Assembly (NCBI GenBank): GCA_910587065.1
Contig: CAJUMA010000019.1
Location: 4,798 to 23,346 of the forward strand
Length of the DNA: 18,549 nt
Source of the DNA: an uncultured Bacilli bacterium
Lineage (GTDB): Bacteria > Bacillota_I > Bacilli_A > RF39 > UBA660
Reading direction: 5' to 3'
The position numbers and the translations under genes were made by a program. Shown here piece by piece: positions 7,943 to 14,152 of this stretch. Positions within the stretch are counted from its first letter, which is position 1, and each line of letters opens with the position of its first letter. A model generated the notes under the pieces. It ran no database searches and was not told the origin of the DNA. It worked only from the letters and a program-made list of their open reading frames with translations.

Positions 7943-7955
7943 TACTCTTTTTTTT
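7928..7955 (+). terminator. Rho-independent terminator of lon
   Basis: AAAAAGAGTA (7928-7937) pairs with TACTCTTTTT (7943-7952) around loop ATTAA, then more Ts. The TAA stop of lon is in the loop. The next gene starts only about 30 bases later. Confidence 0.85.
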
Positions 7956-7983
7956 CATATAAATAATTAGAAAGGAAAAGATT

Positions 7984-8769
7984 ATGAAAAAAGCATTTAA
8001 TTTTAAAAAAGAGATCTCTTTAAGTGAAAATGTAAGTAGTATAACAAGTATTAGTCTTGAAACATCTTTTAATGAAGCACTCAACTGTGTTGAAGGAGTA
8101 TTTTTAGTTGAAGGGAATTATAAAACGCATGAGTTATCCCTTAACAAAAAGGAATTTAAGTATGAATTACCTTTTAAAGAAACTATTGAAAATCTAAAAG
8201 AAGGTTCGCTAGATATTGAAGTAGAAGACTTTACCTATGATTTAGAAGATAGCACCTTAATAGTTGATATTGATTATGAAGTAACTTATGAAGAAAATGA
8301 AATCCCAGATGAATTTAACGAAGAAGAATTTGAACGATTCTTAAATGATCATGAAGTTGATATAGTAAATTTGAATGATGAAAATGAAGTAAAACTAATA
8401 GAAGAAATACCTACTACAGAGGAAGAAACGCAAAATACAACATCAGAAGAAAGAGAGATAATTGAAGAAAATACTGATGAGGAAGTTGAAATATCTGAAG
8501 AAACTCCAGTAGAAAATGATGAAAGGGAAGTAAACATAATTGCATCTCCCGAAGAAGATGATGGCACATCGACAACCAATGTCATACTTAATAACATAGA
8601 AAAAGAAGAAAAATACATAACTTATCATGTTTATATTTGTGAAAGCGATGACACATTTGAGTCTATTTCCGAAAAATTTAAAACCACAACAGAAGAAATT
8701 CGTGAATACAACGATATAGACGATATTGAATATGGAAGAAAAATAATTATTCCCGTAAAAGATGAATAA
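7984..8769 (+). CDS. SpoVID-like spore coat morphogenetic protein with LysM
   Basis: A 261-residue acidic protein. The N-terminal part (LSENVSSITSISLETSFNEA, then VEGVFLVEGNYKTHEL) matches the beta-rich N-terminal domain of SpoVID, which in B. subtilis drives coat encasement of the forespore. Residues about 110-205 are a very acidic, probably disordered linker rich in E, D and T. Residues about 213-258 form a LysM domain (SDDTFESISEKFKTTTEEI ending GRKIIIPV). There is no signal peptide, as expected for a mother-cell protein at the outer forespore membrane. Ribosome site AGAAAGGA lies before ATG 7984. The next gene overlaps by eight bases and is YsxE-like, the same pair found together in B. 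subtilis. No clear SigA promoter fits between the lon terminator and this start, consistent with sporulation control but not proof of it. Confidence 0.75.
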   Translation: MKKAFNFKKEISLSENVSSITSISLETSFNEALNCVEGVFLVEGNYKTHELSLNKKEFKYELPFKETIENLKEGSLDIEVEDFTYDLEDSTLIVDIDYEVTYEENEIPDEFNEEEFERFLNDHEVDIVNLNDENEVKLIEEIPTTEEETQNTTSEEREIIEENTDEEVEISEETPVENDEREVNIIASPEEDDGTSTTNVILNNIEKEEKYITYHVYICESDDTFESISEKFKTTTEEIREYNDIDDIEYGRKIIIPVKDE

Positions 8770-9601
8770 AATAAGAAAGCTAGGGAATGTTTCAATAATT
8801 AATGAAGAGAGAGTAAGAAAAAAAGACAAGGATAATAAAGAAATATTTGAATACTTAGAATCAAGAGACTTTCACAACTATTTAAATCCCCTAGAAAGAA
8901 ACGAAGAAGAATCAATTTACCCTTATATAAAAGACATCACAATAGATAAATATCAAAAAGGGGAAGATATGATCAAAACAGTATCTCTCCTTCATAATAA
9001 AACTTCTTATAACAAGGAAATAAACTCCACCAAATATAAAAAAATACATGATAATATTATAGGTCATGTTAATTATCTTGATAAGTATTATTATGAAATG
9101 CTTGATCAAATTGAGCTAGAAGAGTTTCCTTCACCTAGTGATACAATCTTCTTAAGAAGCTACTCTAAACTACTAAGTTTATTTGATTTTTTAAAACAAG
9201 AAACAGATAGATGGTATGAAGGTGTAAAGAATAAAACAAAACAAAGAGTAGTACTTAACCATGGGAATCTTGAACTTGATCACATGCTAAAAAACGATAA
9301 AGATTATTTAATTAGCTGGGACAAATCCACATTTGATTCCCCAATACTTGATATTACAAATCTTTACCATAAAGAATGGCAAAATCTCGATTTTGAATAT
9401 TTACTAAAAAGTTACTTCGAAAGGTGTAGTTTAAGCGACGATGAAAAAAAACTTTTATTTATAAACATCGCTATTCCTAATATTGTAAAGAAAGATAAAG
9501 ATGAAATGATTAATGTTAATGCTATGCGCTCTTTGTTTGACTATATTTATAAAACAGAAGCATTAATAAGGCCATATTATTCGGAAGAGAAGAAAGAATA
9601 A
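8762..9601 (+). CDS. YsxE/CotS-like spore coat protein (phosphotransferase fold, degenerate)
   Basis: A 279-residue protein related to the CotS/YsxE branch of the aminoglycoside phosphotransferase fold. The C-lobe remnant is VVLNHGNLELDHML at residues 163-176, corresponding to the catalytic HGDxxxxN loop, followed by LISWDKSTFDSPILDITNLY, corresponding to the metal-binding loop. The catalytic Asp is Asn169 and the loop Asn is His174. No nucleotide-binding P-loop is evident in the N-terminal half. It is therefore probably a structural coat protein or pseudokinase. Start ATG overlaps the SpoVID-like stop (ATGAATAA), implying coupling. Its last 39 bases overlap a small gene on the opposite strand. 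Confidence 0.7.
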   Translation: MNKIRKLGNVSIINEERVRKKDKDNKEIFEYLESRDFHNYLNPLERNEEESIYPYIKDITIDKYQKGEDMIKTVSLLHNKTSYNKEINSTKYKKIHDNIIGHVNYLDKYYYEMLDQIELEEFPSPSDTIFLRSYSKLLSLFDFLKQETDRWYEGVKNKTKQRVVLNHGNLELDHMLKNDKDYLISWDKSTFDSPILDITNLYHKEWQNLDFEYLLKSYFERCSLSDDEKKLLFINIAIPNIVKKDKDEMINVNAMRSLFDYIYKTEALIRPYYSEEKKE

Positions 9602-9769
9602 TAAAAACACTTCAATAAGGAGAATAAATAAATTAAATCGTAAAGGCAAAATAAGTGTTATAACAACTTGATAGAAGATTAAAACAGAAAGTATCAATAT
9701 AGCAAATATAGTGAATATTCCTCCACCACGTGGGCACTTATTATTGCATCCATTACAATTGTTTAACAT
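9563..9769 (-). CDS. Small Cys-motif membrane protein, unrecognised
   Basis: A 68-residue ORF read on the minus strand. It starts MLNNCNGCNNKCPRGGG with cysteines at 5, 8 and 12 (CxxCxxxC), followed by about 50 almost entirely hydrophobic residues with room for two membrane segments (IFTIFAILILSVLIF and NLFILLIEVFLLFFLLF). A strong ribosome site AGGTGAT (9780-9774) precedes ATG 9769 by five bases, arguing that it is real; an in-frame GTG at 9778 lies inside that site. It converges with and overlaps the ysxE-like gene by 39 bases. Next to sporulation genes, a small spore or forespore membrane protein is possible. Function is unknown. Confidence 0.6.
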   Translation of the reverse strand: MLNNCNGCNNKCPRGGGIFTIFAILILSVLIFYQVVITLILPLRFNLFILLIEVFLLFFLLFRIIWPY

Positions 9770-9773
9770 AGAT

Positions 9774-9780
9774 ATCACCT
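9774..9780 (-). promoter_or_regulatory. Ribosome binding site of the small antisense gene
   Basis: On the minus strand AGGTGAT lies five bases before ATG 9769. Further upstream, minus-strand TATACT (9791-9786) with ATAACA (9814-9809) at 17 bases could be a promoter, but its predicted start would fall at the ribosome site itself, so that promoter call is weak. Confidence 0.55.
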
Positions 9781-9818
9781 ATTTTAGTATATTCAAAAGT
9801 AAAAAAAATGTTATATAG

Positions 9819-9839
9819 AAAGACTCTAAGTCTTTTTTT
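9819..9839 (+). terminator. Rho-independent terminator downstream of the spoVID-ysxE block
   Basis: AAAGACT (9819-9825), loop CTA, AGTCTTT (9829-9835), then a T run to 9839. It lies about 220 bases after the ysxE-like stop, so a transcript from that operon would run antisense across the small minus-strand gene before ending here. Confidence 0.7.
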
Positions 9840-9840
9840 A

Positions 9841-9869
9841 TTGTAAAAAAATATTATGTATTTTATAAT
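9841..9869 (+). promoter_or_regulatory. SigA-type promoter of the pilin-like operon
   Basis: TTGTAA at 9841-9846, a 17-base spacer, and TATAAT at 9864-9869, directly after the preceding terminator. Predicted start near 9876, giving a leader of about 18 bases. Confidence 0.75.
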
Positions 9870-9893
9870 ATAAATAGAATAGGAGAGGTGTAT

Positions 9894-10940
9894 ATGAAAA
9901 AAAATGGCTTTATAGCTACAAGTATTCTTTATACATTTTTTCTAGTATTCTTAACTCTTTTTGTCGCACTAATTGCCAATTATTTACATAATCGTGTACT
10001 ACTAGCTAAAATTGATGAAACATCTAGAGAGATATTAGCTGGAATAAATAATACAAGACTAATTGATTTAGAGGTAGGTGAACATATTAAGTTTAAAAGT
10101 GATGATAATTTACTTAATTCGGAGGCTACTTGGACTGTTGCTCTTATTGAAACAAATGGTTTAGAGAAGAAATATTATTTTATAAGTGATTTAAATGCCG
10201 TTAATAATCAAATTCTTTACCAAAGAAGGCCTTTTGAAAAAGTAGATAAAATACACACCTTAACAGTCGATCTATATGAAAATATTATTACCAATAAAAA
10301 CAATTTAATAAACGGTAATTATCCAACCTCGTATGATCGTGCAATTAAATACTCAGGTTTTACTGTTTATATGGTAAATTCTTCTTTTTTAACAAGAATT
10401 AGAAATGAAATAAACGATCCATTAATCATTGATGAGTTACTTAACCCTGGGGGTAACTATTTAGTTTACATTGATTCAACAATAAGTGGAAGAGGACCAA
10501 ATGGAGTAACTTCAAGATACCAGAGTGGAGATTATTATGAAATAAAAAGATATAACTTTACGAGCAGTGAGCAAAATAGTTTAATACCAAAATACTGTGG
10601 GGGAGAGTTTAAAAACTTAAAAGCAACATATGTTGAGAATAATAAATTTGGTTTTATTCATATTGGTAATGAACCAATCAATAAAGATGTTAAATATGTT
10701 GATTATTGTTACTATGCATCTCCAGTTCCTTACAATCATCCTAATACTGAGTTAGTCGTACAATTTAGTGAAGATAAGCCAAATGATATTATTTCATCTA
10801 AGCAAAGCAATGCTTATAACTTTAGAATGATTGCCGAAATAACTGTTTCTGCAAATCAAGCAACACCATCATATATAGCAGGCGGCAAAGGAACAGTTCT
10901 TGATCCATATGTTTTCACTGATGGGAGGAAGCAGTCATGA
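9894..10940 (+). CDS. Pilin-like surface protein, first of three
   Basis: A 348-residue protein with a prepilin-like N terminus: MKKNG followed by the hydrophobic helix FIATSILYTFFLVFLTLFVALI. If cleaved after G5, position +1 is Phe but position +5 is Ser10, not the usual Glu. Lack of E5 is known in some minor pseudopilins. The remaining 300 residues are a predicted extracellular region with two isolated cysteines and a C-terminal GGKGTVLDPYVF motif, a G-x-GT..DPYV pattern common at the ends of surface proteins. Start ATG 9894 follows AGGAGAGG at 9881-9888; the GTG at 9888 overlaps that site and is rejected. Its TGA overlaps the next ATG (ATGA). It may be a pilus tip or a membrane-anchored surface protein. 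Confidence 0.65.
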   Translation: MKKNGFIATSILYTFFLVFLTLFVALIANYLHNRVLLAKIDETSREILAGINNTRLIDLEVGEHIKFKSDDNLLNSEATWTVALIETNGLEKKYYFISDLNAVNNQILYQRRPFEKVDKIHTLTVDLYENIITNKNNLINGNYPTSYDRAIKYSGFTVYMVNSSFLTRIRNEINDPLIIDELLNPGGNYLVYIDSTISGRGPNGVTSRYQSGDYYEIKRYNFTSSEQNSLIPKYCGGEFKNLKATYVENNKFGFIHIGNEPINKDVKYVDYCYYASPVPYNHPNTELVVQFSEDKPNDIISSKQSNAYNFRMIAEITVSANQATPSYIAGGKGTVLDPYVFTDGRKQS

Positions 10941-11497
10941 GAAAAGAAAGTGGTTTTGTCTTTATGGAAACAATTGTTGTAATAAGCGTTTTATCAATAA
11001 CCCTTTTACTTCTTTTTGGCTCATACTCTTATATTTTAAGAAAATCACGTACCAAAAATACTTTTGATACAACTGAAAGCATTTATAAGACATACTATGT
11101 TAAAAGTTTTTTTGAGAATTATAAAAAAGAGCAAGGTCGAACAGACAACAGTGTAAAGATGTACATTGAAGACCATCGTGCTAGTGGAGAGTGTACAAAA
11201 CAAACTCATAATTCGCAAAGTAGTTATATTTGTGATTTATCAGCGGATAGTTATAATGGCTATTTAAGGCCTTTAAAAAAAGCCTATGAAGTAGATAAAA
11301 TATATTATTTAAACCCTAAAAATGTGGTTGACTCAACTGAAGCAAATGCTTGGTTAAATGAATTTGATGCAACAACAATTGATTATATAAGAAATATAAG
11401 TGCATCTTTTAATAAAGATATTTTAATTGTTAAATATAAGAAAATCTACAGTGATGGATCATATGAAGTAATCCACTCATCATTGGAGGTGGATTAA
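10937..11497 (+). CDS. Type IV pilin-like / pseudopilin protein, second of three
   Basis: A 186-residue protein with a class III signal: MRKESG, then FVFMETIVVISVLSITLLLL. G6 is the expected cleavage site for a prepilin peptidase, with F at +1 and E11 at +5, as in type IV pilins and ComG pseudopilins. A helical spine is followed by a polar domain with one pair of cysteines (GECTKQ and YICDLS) that could form a disulfide. The ATG lies within the last codons of the previous gene, with GGGAGG just upstream. No pilus ATPase, platform protein or prepilin peptidase is in the window, so the assembly machinery must be encoded elsewhere if functional. Confidence 0.75.
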   Translation: MRKESGFVFMETIVVISVLSITLLLLFGSYSYILRKSRTKNTFDTTESIYKTYYVKSFFENYKKEQGRTDNSVKMYIEDHRASGECTKQTHNSQSSYICDLSADSYNGYLRPLKKAYEVDKIYYLNPKNVVDSTEANAWLNEFDATTIDYIRNISASFNKDILIVKYKKIYSDGSYEVIHSSLEVD

Positions 11498-11498
11498 A

Positions 11499-12239
11499 AT
11501 GCGAAAACAAAACGGAACAACTATAATGGAAATATTAATTAGTGTAATTATTATCGCGATTGTTATGGGACTTTTGTTTACATTATTAATTCAAGTTCGA
11601 AATGAAGACAAGTCTAATCAAATTCAATCAAATTTTGTTATCAATCAATCAACAATGATAAAGGAAATTGAAGAAGATATTATAAACTATGGGGTAAAAA
11701 GAGTTTCTGAATGTGACTTAAGTGATGCAAATATTAACCAATCAGTTTTAAATCCAGCCTATCAATCTGATTTTAAGTGTTTAATGATTGAATATGCTGG
11801 AGATTATATTGAAGACAACATCGGATTTGTAATGCTTTATAATACATTTGCTAAATATGACGTTGAAAATGGAGAATATAAAGGTAAAAGTGATACAGCG
11901 AAATGGATGATTCAATATACTAGAGGACGATATGAGAAAAGGGATAAACTAGGAATACCAGACAAACAGTCATGGCGTCCAGCAACAAAGTTTATGAAAG
12001 AATATCCAGGTTATGTCAGTGCAGAAGAAAAAATAGATGTCTACTATACTCTTGCTACTAACGGGTGGAACGCTGCAGCAATAAACATTCCAATTGTAAA
12101 TGGTGATGGCGAACATTATGACATAAATCTTGCCTTTACCTTTAATGGATCGGATAATTTTAAATGTTTCCAAAAAAATGATAATAAAGTAACATGCCAA
12201 TGTGATGGCGGAATTCTATGTAATAAAACATATGAATAA
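11499..12239 (+). CDS. Type IV pilin-like / pseudopilin protein, third of three
   Basis: A 246-residue protein with the prepilin signature MRKQNG, then TTIMEILISVIIIAIVMGLL; cleavage after G6 would leave Thr at +1 and E11 at +5. The globular part ends in a cysteine-rich tail (FKCFQKNDNKVTCQCDGG, then ILCNKTYE), suggesting disulfides outside the membrane. Only one base separates it from the preceding stop, and GGAGGTGG in the previous gene is its ribosome site, so the three genes form one operon. Its last 24 bases overlap the end of ylbJ on the other strand. Confidence 0.75.
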   Translation: MRKQNGTTIMEILISVIIIAIVMGLLFTLLIQVRNEDKSNQIQSNFVINQSTMIKEIEEDIINYGVKRVSECDLSDANINQSVLNPAYQSDFKCLMIEYAGDYIEDNIGFVMLYNTFAKYDVENGEYKGKSDTAKWMIQYTRGRYEKRDKLGIPDKQSWRPATKFMKEYPGYVSAEEKIDVYYTLATNGWNAAAINIPIVNGDGEHYDINLAFTFNGSDNFKCFQKNDNKVTCQCDGGILCNKTYE

Positions 12240-13046
12240 TCCAATAATTAAAGATAATAAACGTGTTTTAATTAAATATTTATAATCAATAGAAGTATCT
12301 TTCATGATACTTTTTATTTGTGAAAAAATACTTATTCCCCCAATAGAAAACATAAAAATATAAAGATAATCTGAATTAAAATAAAGTTTATTCTTATACA
12401 TTGCAGTTGATAACTCTAAAAAAGAGGAGGAAATAACATTGATAGTTGGAGATATAAAAGGAATTACATAACTAACACACATAAAAACTGTTACTGAACC
12501 AAGTATATTTAGTATTATATCTAAATTTATTCCAACAGAGCGAGAAAGAGAAAAAGGTATTTGTGTTAAAATTCCATCATTGTTTTCCGTTTTATAATTA
12601 TTTCGGGATATTATCCCAACTAAAATATTAGAAATCCAAATAATTAAAAGAACCTTTATGCCCGCAAAAGAGATAATTAAAAAAGGATTAAAAAAGAAAC
12701 AAAAAGATAAAATTTTATTAATGTCTTGACTCTTTATTGAACCTTCATCACACATGCTTTTAAGTAACTTTGCGTTAGTTGGAGTTCCACACAGTAAACT
12801 TAGAAAAAATACAAAAGCGGAAATAGGAGGAGATTTAAATAAAACTTTAAAAAATCTCCCAAAAACTTTCGAAACATATTTAGGCAGTGTAGTAGATAAG
12901 ATTAAATCAACTAAAATGAATGTTGGAAAAAGAATCGGAAATAGATTTTTACTCCAAAAACTAAGTGCTGACACAGCACCTAGTATTACGTTATCTTTAC
13001 GTATAATAAACATCAAAAATATGATAAAAACATATAAATTTCTCAT
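12216..13046 (-). CDS. ylbJ: Sporulation integral membrane protein YlbJ (SpoVV)
   Basis: A 276-residue polytopic membrane protein of the nucleoside-recognition/gate family. The conserved KNLFPILFPTFILVDLIL and FFLSLLCGTPTNAKLLKSMC (position of the family's G-x-PTGAK motif) identify YlbJ. A later FCFFFNPFLIIS helix also fits. In B. subtilis YlbJ/SpoVV helps move dipicolinic acid across the outer forespore membrane under SigE. It is shorter than the roughly 400-residue B. subtilis protein, although start and stop look natural: AGGAA lies a few bases before ATG 13046. It is divergent from ylbL, a neighbour in the ylb cluster of B. subtilis, and converges on the pilin operon. Confidence 0.82.
   Translation of the reverse strand: MRNLYVFIIFLMFIIRKDNVILGAVSALSFWSKNLFPILFPTFILVDLILSTTLPKYVSKVFGRFFKVLFKSPPISAFVFFLSLLCGTPTNAKLLKSMCDEGSIKSQDINKILSFCFFFNPFLIISFAGIKVLLIIWISNILVGIISRNNYKTENNDGILTQIPFSLSRSVGINLDIILNILGSVTVFMCVSYVIPFISPTINVISSSFLELSTAMYKNKLYFNSDYLYIFMFSIGGISIFSQIKSIMKDTSIDYKYLIKTRLLSLIIGLFICFIT
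12293..12315 (+). terminator. Terminator of the pilin operon, inside ylbJ
   Basis: AAGTATC (12293-12299), loop TTTCAT, GATACTT (12306-12312), then a short T run. It lies about 54 bases after the third pilin stop and inside the ylbJ coding region on the other strand. Confidence 0.6.
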
Positions 13047-13060
13047 AAAATTCCTATTCT

Positions 13061-13075
13061 AATGATATAATCATT
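13061..13075. repeat. Palindrome between divergent ylbJ and ylbL
   Basis: AATGAT (13061-13066), ATA, ATCATT (13070-13075): six-base perfect arms centred in the only intergenic space between two divergent genes and covering the ylbL -10 box. It could be an operator for a dimeric regulator, or a chance result of the TGATATAAT sequence. Confidence 0.4.
13063..13071 (+). promoter_or_regulatory. Extended -10 promoter for ylbL, probable leaderless start
   Basis: TG-A-TATAAT at 13063-13071, identical to the cca element. No good -35 is present. Transcription would begin about seven bases after the -10, near 13078, at or within a few bases of the GTG (13078) and ATG (13081) start candidates. Confidence 0.6.
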
Positions 13076-13080
13076 TTGTG

Positions 13081-14088
13081 ATGATTATGAAAGAAAAACT
13101 AAAAAACATACTTTTATATATAAAAAATAATATCGCGTTTTTTATATTCCTTATACTTTTAATACTTGCCTTTGAAATGGATACTCCATATTCAGTATAT
13201 TCGCCTGGTGGGCTAATTAATGTTGATGAACGTTTAAAAGGGGGAACTTATAAATCCGAAGGAAACATAAATTTGACTTATGTAACTTTTTCTAATGGTA
13301 AAATACCTAATTTGATATTAGCTTTAGTTTTACCTAAATGGGATATTGTAAAAAATAGCGATGTTACCTATGATAATGAAACTCTAGAAGAATTAAATTT
13401 AAAAGACCGTATCCATCTTTATGAATCAGTTTCTAATGCCACATATGTTGCATATACTAATGCAAATAAGAATCTAGAAATAGTAAGTGAAGCAAATTAC
13501 ATCGTAACAATTGCCGATTATGCTGAAACAAACTTAAAAATTGGCGATAAAATAATTTCTATTGAAAACACTAGAGTCAATAATTATAATGACTTACTAA
13601 ATATTATTAAAACCTGTGACTTTAATGACAAATTACATATCAAAATTAAAAGAAAAAATAAAGAAGTTGAAAGTTATGCTATTATAAAAAATGATAATGG
13701 CGAAAAAAGAATTGGCATTGGCTTAAGCAAAATAAATGAGTATAAAAAAGATCCAGACATAACCTATAATTATCGAGATAATGAATCTGGGGCCTCTGGT
13801 GGCTTGATGCTTTCACTAGCGCTTTATAATGCTCTAACAGAAAACGATATAACCAACGGCAAAACAATATCTGGAACAGGTACAATTAACCAAAATGGTG
13901 AAGTAGGAGAAATTAGCGGTATAAAATACAAACTATCTGGTGCTGTGAAGAAGAAAAGTGATATTTTTATAGCTCCATCTGCCAATTATGATGAAGCTAT
14001 TAAAGAAAAGGAGAAAAATAACTATAAAATTCAAATTATCAAAGCCGAAAACTTCAAACAAGTCTTAGAAGATTTAAAGAAAGTTTAG
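13081..14088 (+). CDS. ylbL: PDZ-containing Lon-like serine protease (YlbL/SepM family)
   Basis: A membrane-anchored protease of about 335 residues. One membrane segment lies near residues 15-33 (IAFFIFLILLILAF), followed by the family's PYSVYSPGG stretch. A PDZ domain spans roughly residues 130-220 (NLKIGDKIISIENTRVNNYN). The Lon-type catalytic domain has S239 in SGASGGLMLS and K284 in SGIKYKLSGAV, 45 residues apart as in YlbL. In streptococci the homologue SepM trims a secreted peptide; in Bacillus YlbL is linked to cell-division control. The start is uncertain: GTG 13078, ATG 13081 and ATG 13087 are all in frame and none has a ribosome site. ATG 13081 is chosen as closest to the predicted transcript 5' end. 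Confidence 0.87.
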   Translation: MIMKEKLKNILLYIKNNIAFFIFLILLILAFEMDTPYSVYSPGGLINVDERLKGGTYKSEGNINLTYVTFSNGKIPNLILALVLPKWDIVKNSDVTYDNETLEELNLKDRIHLYESVSNATYVAYTNANKNLEIVSEANYIVTIADYAETNLKIGDKIISIENTRVNNYNDLLNIIKTCDFNDKLHIKIKRKNKEVESYAIIKNDNGEKRIGIGLSKINEYKKDPDITYNYRDNESGASGGLMLSLALYNALTENDITNGKTISGTGTINQNGEVGEISGIKYKLSGAVKKKSDIFIAPSANYDEAIKEKEKNNYKIQIIKAENFKQVLEDLKKV

Positions 14089-14104
14089 ATTTTAAAATTT
14101 ATAC

Positions 14105-14133
14105 TTTTTAAAATTCTAAAAATTATATATAAT
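14105..14133 (+). promoter_or_regulatory. Probable promoter for mutS
   Basis: TATAAT at 14128-14133 with a weak TTTTTA at 14105-14110, spacer 17. Predicted start near 14140, immediately before the ribosome site AGGTGG at 14143-14148. The surrounding DNA is extremely AT-rich, so the -35 is uncertain. Confidence 0.5.
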
Positions 14134-14152
14134 ATATGTTACAGGTGGTAGT

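Noticed and set aside
7956..7984. Sporulation-sigma promoter before the SpoVID-like gene (CATATAAAT)
   Set aside because: It partly resembles a SigE -10, but no -35 lies at the right distance, and AT-rich sequence produces such matches by chance.
8349..8829. Long minus-strand frames across the SpoVID-like gene
   Set aside because: They mirror the acidic, repetitive E/D/T linker and yield low-complexity Ser/Phe-rich peptides without starts or ribosome sites.
9888..9894. GTG start for the first pilin-like gene
   Set aside because: The GTG overlaps the AGGAGAGG ribosome site; ATG 9894 is properly spaced.
12754..13062. Plus-strand ORF of 102 codons inside ylbJ
   Set aside because: It is antisense to a well-supported membrane protein gene, has no ribosome site or recognisable domain, and arises from the codon pattern of ylbJ.
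14089..14125. AT-rich inverted repeat after ylbL as a terminator
   Set aside because: The TTTTAAAAT arms are imperfect and lack G-C pairs, so a stable terminator is not supported.
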